Shown here: positions 49,938 to 57,789 of the stretch, one piece after another | How the letters are laid out: every line of letters starts with the position of its first letter | Numbering within the stretch: position 1 is the stretch's first letter | NCBI RefSeq assembly: GCF_032818155.1 | Contig: NZ_CP102589.1 | Location: 3,396,001-3,460,000, forward strand | DNA from: Niallia taxi | Lineage (GTDB): Bacteria; Bacillota; Bacilli; Bacillales; Cytobacillaceae | Reading direction: 5' to 3' | Length of the DNA stretch: 64,000 nucleotides | The notes under the pieces: model-generated | The model's input: only the letters and a program-made list of their open reading frames with translations | Database searches by the model: none | Told to the model about the DNA's origin: nothing | Translations under genes and position numbers: made by a program

Positions 49938-52250
49938 ATGGAAACAGCCTACTATTATGATAGATTAATACATTTATATACTGAGACCCGCAGTGACTGG
50001 CAAAAATGGCATGAAGCAGGAAAAAAAGGACTTCTTGCTTGCGCTGTCTGCGGTGAGGCCGTAAAGCTTTATTTAGGCATAAAAGCAAAGCCGCATTTTT
50101 ACCATGCTTCAAATTTAGAGGCTTGTGTTATGGAAGCTTCTCCAGCTGTCAAGGAGACCGCTGCTACTGCTGAGTACGAAGAAGAAACAAACGGTTTCCG
50201 ATTGCCTAAGTCACGCTCCATTTCAACAACATCTTCTGTTCCCGAATTAAGCTTCAAAGAACCAAAAATAATTAAAACTACCTGTGACACTGTGACTCTG
50301 CATCATACTGACTCGCAAAGAGCAGATTCTTATTTGCATGCACTCTCACGTGGTGGTGTACATCTCGATGATTTCCAAAGCAAAGCAGTTACCACGAATG
50401 ATAAAGCTGTTTTGGTCGTCGCAGGAGCAGGTAGCGGAAAAACACGTGTGTTAACCGCAAGGACTGCCTATCTTATTCATGAGAAAGAAGTAAATCCTGC
50501 TTCCATTATGCTTGTTACCTTTACAAGCAAAGCAGCACTAGAAATGAAGGAACGACTTATGAAATATCCTGACATGACTAAATCTATCATCAGCCGGATT
50601 GTTTCTGGGACCTTTCACAGCATACTCTATCAAATACTGCTTTTTCACGAGCCTGACAAATGGAAAAGGACGAATCTTTTGGCAAGCAACTGGCAAAAGG
50701 AACTGGCATTAAAAGAAATTGGAACAGAGCTTGGCATTGATATGAAAGATTTCCCATTTGATGCAGCCCTTCAATTAATAGGAGCATGGAAGAATTCCCT
50801 CCAGTTTCCGAATGAAATTAAGCCTGCTTCTGACTGGGAAGAAAAAGTCTTGCCGCTATACAAAAAGTATGAAGAAAGAAAACACATAAAAGGCCTATAT
50901 GATTTTGACGACATGCTTGTTGGCGGATATTACTTTTTCCTTGAAAATCCTATGATACTTGAAACATACCAGAACAGGTTCTCCCATTTTCTGCTGGACG
51001 AATTTCAGGATATAAATAAAGTTCAATATGAATGGATTAAATTGATGTCCAAAAAGGCAGAAAGTGTTTATGCCGTTGGTGATGATGATCAGGCTATTTA
51101 TGCATTTCGAGGCAGTGACCCGAAATACCTGCTTGATTATGAAAAGGATTTTACAAATGCAAAGGTTATTTATTTGCAGAATAACTATCGTTCTACAAAT
51201 GAAATTGTAGCGGCTGCAAATGAAGTTATAAAGATAAACAAAAATAGGCGTCCTAAAAAAATGGCAGCGACATATTCTGGAGGCAACCCGCTTCTCTTTT
51301 ACCCTTATGATGAAGAAGAAGAAGCAACAATGATTGTGACAGATATAGTCGAAAAAATCCAAGCTGGAGCAGAGCCAAAGGATTTTGCGATTTTATTTAG
51401 GACAAATACAAATAGCAGGGCAATGTTTGAACGACTTTCTTCCTCCAGTCTGCCATTTAGACTAGAGCAGGACTCTGGTTCCTTTTACAGTCGCTTTATT
51501 GTTAGGAGTATGCTTGCCTATTTAAAGCTTGCTGTTGATCCAGATGATCAGCATGCAGTCAGCAATTTATTGCCAACATTATTCTTGAAAAAAAGCGTGC
51601 TTCAGGATTTGAAGGCTTTAAGCATTTTAGAGGACTGCACGTTGGCTGATGGCTTTGCCAAAATTAAAACAGGCTTTGCCTTCCAAGAGTCCAAATTAAA
51701 AAAGATGCCAGCTGCTTTCCAAAAACTAAAATCAGCTTCACCACTTGAGGCGATTGCTTATGTTGAAAAGGAACTCGGCTTTCAGGATTTCATAAAAAAA
51801 CGGGGTAATGAAGGCAATCAATGGGATAAAGGCTCTGACGATCTCCGTGACTTGAAGGTTGTCGCCAAAAAATTCGGCACGATCGCTGAATTTGTTGCTT
51901 ATACAGATCATATGATTGCCATGAATACAGAACTAAAAAAGCAATACCAAGATACAAAAAATGCGATTACCTTAACAACCATTCATCGTGCCAAAGGACT
52001 TGAATATAAAACTGTCTACATTTTAGGAACGGTCGACGGCTCCATCCCGCATGAATATGCCTTGGAGGCATACCGCAACAGTGATACCCAGCCTTTAGAA
52101 GAGGAAAGGCGGTTATTATATGTTTCCATGACAAGATCAATGGAGAAGCTGTATGTATCTATCCCAATGCATTTGCGTGGACGAAAAGCAAAAACCTCCC
52201 GTTTCTTAAATGCTGTAAAGCTTGCAGATTTGCCAAAAGATGAGATATAA
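49938..52250 (+). CDS. yjcD: UvrD/Rep-type superfamily 1 helicase (YjcD) with N-terminal cysteine module
   Basis: ATP-dependent 3'-5' DNA helicase of 770 residues. Walker A VAGAGSGKTR (161-170), motif II LLDEFQD (352-358), motif III GDDDQAIYAFRGSD, motif IV NNYRST, motif V TTIHRAKGLEYK and motif VI EERRLLYVSMTR are intact. Before the motor lie about 140 residues with CAVCGEAVKLYLG (C35, C38) and KPHFYH followed by C63, resembling the small zinc-like N-terminal part of CoiA-type proteins, then a serine/threonine-rich linker. ATG 49938 follows TTGAGG; an upstream frame to 49830 is not coding. The order with spoVIF matches B. subtilis. Confidence 0.9.
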   Translation: METAYYYDRLIHLYTETRSDWQKWHEAGKKGLLACAVCGEAVKLYLGIKAKPHFYHASNLEACVMEASPAVKETAATAEYEEETNGFRLPKSRSISTTSSVPELSFKEPKIIKTTCDTVTLHHTDSQRADSYLHALSRGGVHLDDFQSKAVTTNDKAVLVVAGAGSGKTRVLTARTAYLIHEKEVNPASIMLVTFTSKAALEMKERLMKYPDMTKSIISRIVSGTFHSILYQILLFHEPDKWKRTNLLASNWQKELALKEIGTELGIDMKDFPFDAALQLIGAWKNSLQFPNEIKPASDWEEKVLPLYKKYEERKHIKGLYDFDDMLVGGYYFFLENPMILETYQNRFSHFLLDEFQDINKVQYEWIKLMSKKAESVYAVGDDDQAIYAFRGSDPKYLLDYEKDFTNAKVIYLQNNYRSTNEIVAAANEVIKINKNRRPKKMAATYSGGNPLLFYPYDEEEEATMIVTDIVEKIQAGAEPKDFAILFRTNTNSRAMFERLSSSSLPFRLEQDSGSFYSRFIVRSMLAYLKLAVDPDDQHAVSNLLPTLFLKKSVLQDLKALSILEDCTLADGFAKIKTGFAFQESKLKKMPAAFQKLKSASPLEAIAYVEKELGFQDFIKKRGNEGNQWDKGSDDLRDLKVVAKKFGTIAEFVAYTDHMIAMNTELKKQYQDTKNAITLTTIHRAKGLEYKTVYILGTVDGSIPHEYALEAYRNSDTQPLEEERRLLYVSMTRSMEKLYVSIPMHLRGRKAKTSRFLNAVKLADLPKDEI

Positions 52251-52285
52251 GGGTAACACTCAGCTTTTAGAGGTTACCCGCCAGC

Positions 52286-52546
52286 TTACTTTTTATTAAT
52301 CATTTTAGACAGTGTGTTGAAATCAAGCTGCTTTCCATCCTTAACAATGGATTGAACAATTTTGTCTTCTGTTTCTTTTGGAACTGGTTTTCCAGCAATT
52401 TGCGATACTCGACGAATGACGCCTCTTACCGTCTGTTCATCTTTAAAGTTTGCATTTTGCAGAGAATTTGCCAAATCAAAAATGTCCTTCATGTTCACAC
52501 CTGTTTTTGATTCTATATTCTTAAAGAAGTTATTATTCATAATCAT
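52286..52546 (-). CDS. spoVIF: Sporulation stage VI protein F
   Basis: Small helical protein of 86 residues needed for coat maturation in B. subtilis (YjcC). The text NNFFKNIESKTGVNMKDI, FDLANSLQNANFKDEQTVR and KPVPKETEDKIVQSIVKDGK agrees with what I recall of SpoVIF. AGGAGG is four bases before ATG 52546 and ten before the in-frame ATG 52540, so either start is possible. A sigma-K-like promoter (52572-52598) lies upstream. Confidence 0.88.
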   Translation of the reverse strand: MIMNNNFFKNIESKTGVNMKDIFDLANSLQNANFKDEQTVRGVIRRVSQIAGKPVPKETEDKIVQSIVKDGKQLDFNTLSKMINKK

Positions 52547-52571
52547 ATTTCCTCCTTCTTGAGCTACTTTA

Positions 52572-52598
52572 CATATTATGTAGATTCAATCAAAAGGT
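52572..52598 (-). promoter_or_regulatory. Sigma-K-like promoter of spoVIF
   Basis: On the minus strand AC (52597-52598), 16 bp, CATAATATG (52572-52580); consensus is AC-N16-CATANNNTA, so one position differs. Confidence 0.5.
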
Positions 52599-52623
52599 GA
52601 AAATATCGTGCAAATTAAAATAA

Positions 52624-52667
52624 AAAAAATCAAAGGATAGGCTTTCCACTAAGAAAGCCTATCCTTT
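52624..52667 (-). terminator. Terminator of yjcZ
   Basis: Perfect 14-bp arms AAAGGATAGGCTTT (52632-52645) and AAAGCCTATCCTTT (52654-52667), followed on the minus strand by a T run. Confidence 0.85.
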
Positions 52668-52684
52668 CGTTCATTTACTAATTA

Positions 52685-52810
52685 TTAAGCATAGAAGCTA
52701 GCGCCAACAATAATCAATAGAATGAAAAGTACAACGATTAAAGCAAATGAAGAACCATAACCGCCGCCGCCGCTATAGCCGCCACCATATCCATATCCGC
52801 CGAAACACAT
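52685..52810 (-). CDS. yjcZ: YjcZ-like small sporulation membrane protein (41 residues)
   Basis: A 41-codon frame with ATG at 52808-52810 and GAGGTGAAGGTGT upstream. The product has a Gly/Tyr-rich N-terminus ([19 protein letters not shown]) and one hydrophobic helix ([18 protein letters not shown]), the hallmark of the YjcZ/sporulation-protein family of Bacillus. A perfect sigma-K consensus promoter lies 34 bp upstream and a strong terminator downstream. Probably a mother-cell or spore-membrane peptide. Confidence 0.88.
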   Translation of the reverse strand: MCFGGYGYGGGYSGGGGYGSSFALIVVLFILLIIVGASFYA

Positions 52811-52843
52811 ACACCTTCACCTCACTTCTCCTTTATTCTTTAA

Positions 52844-52870
52844 TAGCATATGGATTAAAGGATAATGTGT
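52844..52870 (-). promoter_or_regulatory. Sigma-K promoter of yjcZ
   Basis: On the minus strand AC (52869-52870), 16 bp, CATATGCTA (52844-52852), full match to AC-N16-CATANNNTA. Confidence 0.65.
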
Positions 52871-52936
52871 ATAGGCAAGCTCCTAGCATTTGACGAATTG
52901 TACGATTGACTAATTAACGGTTAAGAAAATCGTTAC

Positions 52937-53293
52937 TTAACCCTTTGGTTTAAATATTAGTGCACCAATAAAACCAAAAACGATGGCTGCAGAGATACCT
53001 GAGCTTGTCACTTCAAACATACCTGTTAAAACCCCAATTAATCCATGAGTTTCTGCCTCCTGCATAGCACCATGCACTAAGGCGTTTCCGAAGCTTGTGA
53101 TAGGGATTGTTGCACCAGCCCCAGCAAAATCTGCAAACGGTTCATATAAGCCTAAGCCATCCAATATAGCTCCTGCGACTACTAAAGTAGTCAATGTATG
53201 AGCAGGTGTCAGTCTGGCCACATCAAACATCAGCTGACCAATTACACAAATTAAGCCTCCAATTACAAATGCCCAAAAAAACATTGGTAGCAT
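52937..53293 (-). CDS. spoVAE: Spore DPA-channel protein SpoVAEb
   Basis: Inner forespore membrane protein of 118 residues with three to four helices: [40 protein letters not shown], and [22 protein letters not shown] typical of SpoVAE(b). SpoVA proteins form the channel for dipicolinic acid entry during sporulation and release in germination. Last gene of YhcN-spoVAC-spoVAD-spoVAEb, 17 bp after spoVAD. No spoVAEa, AA, AB or AF is next to it, unlike the standard operon. Confidence 0.9.
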   Translation of the reverse strand: MLPMFFWAFVIGGLICVIGQLMFDVARLTPAHTLTTLVVAGAILDGLGLYEPFADFAGAGATIPITSFGNALVHGAMQEAETHGLIGVLTGMFEVTSSGISAAIVFGFIGALIFKPKG

Positions 53294-53310
53294 TATTCCG
53301 CCTCCTTCCT

Positions 53311-54324
53311 CTATATTTCAATTGATACGGCATGAGCAATACATGGGATTGATTCCCCTTGCTGAACCGTCAGTGGAGACAATAACGCTCCTGTTGCGAC
53401 AACTAATATTCTTTTATAAGTCCCTTTTTTCATTTCATTCAGCAAATGTCCATATAAGACTGTCGCAGAGCACCCAGCCCCACTTCCTCCTGATTGCACT
53501 GGCTGATCACTTTTATATACAAGCAATCCGCAGTCTTTGAATTTATTTTCATCCGTATAAATTCCCTTTTCCTTCAGAAGAGCCATCACTGAATCTCTGC
53601 CGATTTTGCCTAAATCGCCTGTAACGATTAAATCATAATGAGATGCATCAACACCTAAATCATTGAAATGAGCTTGAATAGTATCTGCTGCTGCTGGCGC
53701 CATTGCGCCGCCCATATTAAACGGATCTATTAAGCCCATATCCATTACCTTGCCTATTGTTGCCGCAGTAGTATATGGCGTATTTCTATAAGTTCCATCA
53801 TTTTCTGTTAGCAGTGCCACCCCAGCTCCTGTGACTGTCCATTGTGCTGTCGGCGGCTTCTGACCGCCATACTCAGTAGGATAGCGAAACTGCTTCTCCA
53901 CTGCTGCGTTATGGCTTGATGCACCTGTTAAAATATTTTTAGCTCCATTATAGTTAACAATAAAAGACGATAACGCAAGTCCCTCCATTGAAGTGGAACA
54001 GGCACCAAACAGACCGAAATATGGTATTTTTAAATCGCGGGCAGCAAAGCTAGAAGGAGTAATTTGGTTAATAAGATCGCCAGCAAGCAGAAATTGAATA
54101 TCCTCAGCTGTTCGTCCGCTTTTTTGAAGAGCAGTTTGTGCAGCCTCTTCTAAAAGAACCCTATGGGCCTGTTCATAAGATGTTTTGCCCATCCATAAGT
54201 CTTCATGTAGAACATCAAAATCCTTCGCCAAATTCCCATTTCCTTCAAATGGTCCACCTGAAACACCTGTAGATTGTATAACAGGCTTGTTTTCAAAAAT
54301 CCACGATTGCTTCCCTTTTAACAA
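53311..54324 (-). CDS. spoVAD: Spore DPA-binding protein SpoVAD
   Basis: Protein of 337 residues with a thiolase-like fold that binds dipicolinic acid at the spore inner membrane. Typical blocks: [34 protein letters not shown] (about 108-123, at the position of a thiolase nucleophile), [21 protein letters not shown] and [17 protein letters not shown]. Length matches SpoVAD. The start codon follows the spoVAC stop directly (54324/54325), so coupling is tight. Confidence 0.95.
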   Translation of the reverse strand: MLKGKQSWIFENKPVIQSTGVSGGPFEGNGNLAKDFDVLHEDLWMGKTSYEQAHRVLLEEAAQTALQKSGRTAEDIQFLLAGDLINQITPSSFAARDLKIPYFGLFGACSTSMEGLALSSFIVNYNGAKNILTGASSHNAAVEKQFRYPTEYGGQKPPTAQWTVTGAGVALLTENDGTYRNTPYTTAATIGKVMDMGLIDPFNMGGAMAPAAADTIQAHFNDLGVDASHYDLIVTGDLGKIGRDSVMALLKEKGIYTDENKFKDCGLLVYKSDQPVQSGGSGAGCSATVLYGHLLNEMKKGTYKRILVVATGALLSPLTVQQGESIPCIAHAVSIEI

Positions 54325-54798
54325 TTACATAACCCCCCTTGCCATCAAAACAATGGTTTTTATCAATGCAACAACAAAAGCAGAAAAAACACCAAAAAGA
54401 ATGACAGAACCTGCCAATTTAAAAATATTTCCTCCTACTCCTAACACAAACCCCTCTGTACGATGCTCTATAGCTGCAGAAATAATGCTGTTTCCAAAGC
54501 CTGAGACCGGCACTGCACTTCCTGCTCCAGCAAATTGACCGAGGCGATCATAAATACCAAAACCAGTCAGCAGCATGGACAGGAATATGATTGTCGCACT
54601 TGTTGGGTTTCCCGATGTTTGCTCTGTAAAGTGGAAAAAATAAATATATAAAAAAGAAAACAATTGTCCCAGGGCACAAATAATCCCGCCAACAAAAAAA
54701 GCTTTTATGCAATTTTTTACTACTGGCCTCTTTGTTTCAAATTGCTTCTCTAGCTGCTCATACTGTTTTTGCTGTGGTGTCTTTTTTTTCTTCGCCAT
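54325..54798 (-). CDS. spoVAC: Spore mechanosensitive DPA-channel subunit SpoVAC
   Basis: Membrane protein of 157 residues. A charged N-terminus (KKKKTPQQKQYEQLEKQ) is followed by about four helices; FFVGGIICALGQLFSF and FGIYDRLGQFAGAGSAVPVSGFGNSII are SpoVAC signatures. In B. subtilis SpoVAC behaves as a mechanosensitive channel for dipicolinic acid. It follows the YhcN-like gene by 13 bp. RBS GGAGAAGG precedes the start. Confidence 0.94.
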   Translation of the reverse strand: MAKKKKTPQQKQYEQLEKQFETKRPVVKNCIKAFFVGGIICALGQLFSFLYIYFFHFTEQTSGNPTSATIIFLSMLLTGFGIYDRLGQFAGAGSAVPVSGFGNSIISAAIEHRTEGFVLGVGGNIFKLAGSVILFGVFSAFVVALIKTIVLMARGVM

Positions 54799-54811
54799 TA
54801 TTACCTTCTCC

Positions 54812-55288
54812 TTATGTTAATTCATTGGTGAGATTAATTATTTCCTCAAGCCGCTTGTCCGCCTGCTTTTCACTATAATCCTTATCCTTCATCTTATCTC
54901 CAAGCCTGATGGACTCTAAAAATATCTTATAATCGCTCGATACAGTGAATGTATGGTCAGGAAACTTATCACTTAATATTTTGTTCAAATCACCTTCAAT
55001 GCCCTTCATACGAAATCTGGACATATGCTTGACCTTGTAAGCAACAAGAATATCCTTCGAGCCTTTGATAACTGCCACATCGTAAATTGACTTTATGGAG
55101 CTGGCTTCATCTTTTACTTGTTCTACTAATATTTGCTCCAGCTGATCGGGATTTTTCGTAATGGTTAATGGAGCAGGATTAACCTTTGTGAATAGAGCCG
55201 TCCCGCTTGAAGGTGATGACTCCTCACAACCGGTCAGCACTAAAAGCATGATAATAAATAAACCCAAAAAACGTTTTTTATATGTCAT
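54812..55288 (-). CDS. YhcN/YlaJ-family sporulation lipoprotein
   Basis: Lipoprotein of 158 residues: signal peptide with lipobox LVLTGC (Cys near 21), then an Ala/Ser-rich linker and the YhcN/YlaJ domain (about 50-150) with VKDEASSIKSIYDVAVIKGSKDILVAYKVK, a BON-like fold. Such lipoproteins sit at the spore inner membrane and are found ahead of spoVAC-AD-AEb in additional spoVA operons. A sigma-F/G-like promoter lies upstream. First gene of this four-gene operon. Confidence 0.82.
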   Translation of the reverse strand: MTYKKRFLGLFIIMLLVLTGCEESSPSSGTALFTKVNPAPLTITKNPDQLEQILVEQVKDEASSIKSIYDVAVIKGSKDILVAYKVKHMSRFRMKGIEGDLNKILSDKFPDHTFTVSSDYKIFLESIRLGDKMKDKDYSEKQADKRLEEIINLTNELT

Positions 55289-55354
55289 ATTCGTCCCTTC
55301 CTATGTAAAAGATGTATGTTTTTGCTTTGTTTTATTTTCTTCGTTTCTTTTGGT

Positions 55355-55384
55355 TTTTATGAAAAAAATTCAAAAATGAATTCA
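55355..55384 (-). promoter_or_regulatory. Sigma-F/G-like promoter of the spoVA cluster
   Basis: On the minus strand TGAATT (55379-55384), 17 bp, CATAAAA (55355-55361), close to the forespore consensus TGMATA-N17-CATAHTA; about 65 bp before the YhcN-like gene. Confidence 0.5.
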
Positions 55385-55400
55385 CCCAACTTTTGTAAAT

Positions 55401-55428
55401 AAAAAAAGAACGGCTTCGTCCGTTCTTT
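55401..55428. terminator. Terminator of the 37-residue gene
   Basis: Arms AAAGAACGG (55405-55413) and CCGTTCTTT (55420-55428) around CTTCGT; T run on the minus strand. Confidence 0.8.
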
Positions 55429-55440
55429 TCTAAATTATTA

Positions 55441-55554
55441 TTATCCTTTTGATGTAAATACTTTCTTCCCACAGCCACAGCCAGATTTTTTCACCTTTTT
55501 TTTACGGGGTATAGCTGTTGTGGCTTCTTCTTTTTTTGTCGTTTTTTTCATCAT
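55441..55554 (-). CDS. Small basic cysteine-containing protein (37 residues), probable spore protein
   Basis: A 37-codon frame starting at 55554, preceded by GGGAGG and seven bases. The product starts MMKKTTKKEEATTA, continues with a basic block (IPRKKKVKKS) and has a GCGCG motif before a short tail KKVFTSKG. I do not recognise a family. A sigma-K consensus promoter (CATACAATA at 55600-55608) and a terminator flank it, so it is probably expressed late in the mother cell. The Lys-rich, Gly-Cys makeup fits a small coat or crust component (inference). Confidence 0.6.
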   Translation of the reverse strand: MMKKTTKKEEATTAIPRKKKVKKSGCGCGKKVFTSKG

Positions 55555-55599
55555 TTCAAGACCTCCCGTTTGAATTTAGACATCAGAATATGTCTACCA

Positions 55600-55627
55600 T
55601 ATTGTATGTCAATGGAATTTTGTGTGT
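55600..55627 (-). promoter_or_regulatory. Sigma-K-like promoter of the 37-residue gene
   Basis: On the minus strand CATACAATA (55600-55608) matches CATANNNTA; AC dinucleotides lie 15 and 17 bp upstream. Confidence 0.5.
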
Positions 55628-55661
55628 GTAAACAACTAGCCTATTAGACGAAGAACGTAAA

Positions 55662-56021
55662 TTAATGGTTATAAACAACTCTCTGTACGACTGCTTCTAT
55701 AATAGATGCAGCACCAGCAATCGCTAAAATAAGTACAAGCGGTAAACAAATAGCTGGTAGAAAATAATGTAAAAGGACAAGAAAAGCTGCACACCATATT
55801 CCTGTACACCAGTAACAGCTGATTAATTCACCAAAAAATCCCCTAACCTTCCCGGACTTCGGAACATAATATATCTCATCAGTTCCCTCTTCACCTTTTT
55901 CAATAATTTCATCAAGTACAAACCGCCGAAGGAATTCTGTTATGCGGTCAAACACTAATAATCTTGTCAGGCGAAATGTGGCTAAAACAAGGAGCAGCAG
56001 CTCCATCCATTCAATATTCAA
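55662..56021 (-). CDS. DUF1360 membrane protein (YjcA/YngL-like)
   Basis: Membrane protein of 119 residues: helix MELLLLVLATFRLTRLLVFD, a soluble charged stretch, FFGELISCYWCTGIWCAAFLVLL (CxxCTGxWC, typical of DUF1360) and a C-terminal helix. Family members such as B. subtilis YngL and, as I recall, YjcA are sporulation-linked. The position between spoVA and cotZ agrees with the yjcA place in B. subtilis. AAGGAGG precedes the ATG. Role unknown. Confidence 0.8.
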   Translation of the reverse strand: MNIEWMELLLLVLATFRLTRLLVFDRITEFLRRFVLDEIIEKGEEGTDEIYYVPKSGKVRGFFGELISCYWCTGIWCAAFLVLLHYFLPAICLPLVLILAIAGAASIIEAVVQRVVYNH

Positions 56022-56243
56022 ATTTAGTCCTCCTTAAATTTTTTTCTTCTTACACCTTAATATGAAAAAATGGATCTTTAAGTGCCTATTAGCCACAGCA
56101 GACAGTCTAATTTCAGCTGAACAATTAGGCATGCGCCTAAATTTCAAGAAAAAAGGCGTTTGTCCGTAACCCATAAGGGCCTTCGGCAATATGTTAGTAG
56201 TGTAGTATCACAAAGAAAGAAACAAACAAGGAGGAAATCAATT

Positions 56244-56741
56244 ATGGGTTGTGGAAAAAAAGATGATGTTTTAGGTACTTCTAGCTGTGTTTGCGAAGTG
56301 GTTCGCGCCATTAAAGATATTCAAGATAGTGCAGAAGATAACTGCGAATGTGAAACAAATTGCTTCTCTGAGCCACTAGGTTCACTTGTTTCCCCAACAA
56401 AACGCAGTAAAGCAGATACTCGCGTATTTGTATTAAAAACAGCTGACGGCTCACCTTTCCATGCTTTCTTCAGAGGAGATGACTGTGCATGTGTATCTAT
56501 CTTCTTCCGCGTAGAAGAAGTTTTCGATAACTGCTGTGCAGTATTGAGAGTGCTTGCGCCAGTTACTAACACTCACTCTGGCAGAGAAACACTTGATATC
56601 ACAGGACCAAAAGGCGTTGACCTTGGCAAAATCTGTGAAGTGGATGGATTCCGTCGCACAAGCGATTGCATTACAGTCGACTTGAAATGCTTCTGTGCAG
56701 TACAATGCATTGCTGACGTTGATTTAGACATCTGTGATTAA
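56244..56741 (+). CDS. cotZ: Spore coat/crust protein CotZ (CotY/CotZ family)
   Basis: Cysteine-rich outer spore protein of 165 residues with about 17 cysteines. Family text: SCVCEVVRAIKDIQD, FVLKTADGSPFHAFFR, CACVSIFFRVEEVFDNCCAVLRVL and LKCFCAVQCI. In B. subtilis CotZ and CotY form the crust by disulfide-linked hexamer sheets. Start MGCGKK at 56244 follows AAGGAGG. A possible sigma-K site (AC-N17-AATATGTTA, -10 at 56188-56196) lies upstream. Only one CotY/Z gene is present here. Confidence 0.93.
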   Translation: MGCGKKDDVLGTSSCVCEVVRAIKDIQDSAEDNCECETNCFSEPLGSLVSPTKRSKADTRVFVLKTADGSPFHAFFRGDDCACVSIFFRVEEVFDNCCAVLRVLAPVTNTHSGRETLDITGPKGVDLGKICEVDGFRRTSDCITVDLKCFCAVQCIADVDLDICD

Positions 56742-56763
56742 TATAAGCGAAATCTTTACCCTT

Positions 56764-56796
56764 CAACCAGTCATTTTATATGGCTGGTTGTTTATT
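56764..56796 (+). terminator. Terminator of cotZ
   Basis: Arms CAACCAG (56764-56770) and CTGGTTG (56784-56790), followed by TTTATTTTAT. Confidence 0.7.
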
Positions 56797-57013
56797 TTAT
56801 TTATCATTTGCTTTATCCGTATAAAAGTATATAGCCAACTCTTAAGTAGGTGGGAAAATAATAATTGGAATTTTCCACAAAGCCAGCCGCACTACCCAAA
56901 TTTTACTTTGTGCATGTTCGTTTTTTTATTGATGACGGAATCTGTCTTTCTTTCATATAATTTTTTAAACCTTAAACCAAAAGAACTTCTCCAGACGAAA
57001 GTTATATACAAGC

Positions 57014-57050
57014 AAAAAAAAAGACGCACTTTTAACAGTGCGTCTTTTTA
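57014..57050. terminator. Bidirectional terminator, 3' of cotO
   Basis: Perfect 10-bp arms AAGACGCACT (57021-57030) and AGTGCGTCTT (57037-57046), with A run before and T run after. Confidence 0.85.
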
Positions 57051-57062
57051 TTCGAGCGATGT

Positions 57063-57587
57063 TTACATACCGACCATTTTAACCTCGATAATTTTCTTTG
57101 TGAAAAGTGAGATTTCCTCGCCATCCATTAATTTCACTGTAACTGTCTTGTCAGCTTTACCTATTATAAATCCTCTGAATTGCTGGCCGTCTGCTACTGT
57201 CACAATACACGCAACTGGAGGCAGCTGTTTAGGAAAGTTAAAAAGATAAATCAGCTTTTCTTCTACGTCCATGTCTCTAAAGCTTTTAAGCTTGCGGAAT
57301 GCTGGTTGGCGTACTGGAGTTTTTTGTTGTTCCGCCTGCTCGACATGATACTCATGTATTTGATCCCGAACAGCTGCTGGCGTTTCAATCATGCCGATTG
57401 CACTATCTTTTTCGGATATCTTTTCTTTTTTACTTTCAAGCATTGCTGTTCTTTCCATTTCCTCTCGTTGCTTTTGCTTTATTCTTTGTGCTTTTTTTGC
57501 TGAAAATGTAGTTTGCATGTTTTCTTTAACGATAGGTTTGTGCTGAAACAAGAGAGGTGATTCTTTTCTTGCCGTTTTCTTCCTCAT
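57063..57587 (-). CDS. cotO: Spore coat protein CotO
   Basis: Coat morphogenetic protein of 174 residues. Low-complexity basic N-terminal half (KKAQRIKQKQREEMER) and a conserved C-terminal domain: KSFRDMDVEEKLIYLFNFP, then a small beta barrel VACIVTVADGQQFRGFIIGK and TVTVKLMDGEEISL, as in CotO (YjbX). ATG 57587 follows AGGAGGTGACAGT; a longer frame to 57617 overlaps this site. Sigma-K-type promoter upstream. In B. subtilis cotO lies between fabI and cotZ, the same order as here. Confidence 0.85.
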   Translation of the reverse strand: MRKKTARKESPLLFQHKPIVKENMQTTFSAKKAQRIKQKQREEMERTAMLESKKEKISEKDSAIGMIETPAAVRDQIHEYHVEQAEQQKTPVRQPAFRKLKSFRDMDVEEKLIYLFNFPKQLPPVACIVTVADGQQFRGFIIGKADKTVTVKLMDGEEISLFTKKIIEVKMVGM

Positions 57588-57651
57588 ACTGTCACCTCCT
57601 ACTACATATAGGAACAAGAGTCACATAAGGTTCCGCTTGCCTACTTCACCC

Positions 57652-57679
57652 TAATGTATGCTGGGGCATGCATTAATGT
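57652..57679 (-). promoter_or_regulatory. Sigma-K promoter of cotO
   Basis: On the minus strand AC (57678-57679), 17 bp, CATACATTA (57652-57660); full match to the CATANNNTA -10. Confidence 0.6.
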
Positions 57680-57753
57680 TAATCACTATGCATTTGCTGA
57701 TTGTCATTCTTTAAAAGATATTCTTATGACTGGAATACTATTCAAACAGAAAT

Positions 57754-57782
57754 AAAGCACTGACCTATGCGGCCAGTGCTTT
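57754..57782 (-). terminator. Terminator of fabI paralogue 2
   Basis: Arms AAAGCACTG (57754-57762) and CAGTGCTTT (57774-57782); the T run on the minus strand is short. Confidence 0.65.
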
Positions 57783-57789
57783 TGTGTTA

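Noticed and set aside
56734..57249. Open frame of 171 codons after cotZ
   Set aside because: It overlaps the cotZ stop, runs through two terminator hairpins (56764-56790 and 57021-57046), and its second half is antisense to cotO. No ribosome site; hydrophobic content follows from AT richness.
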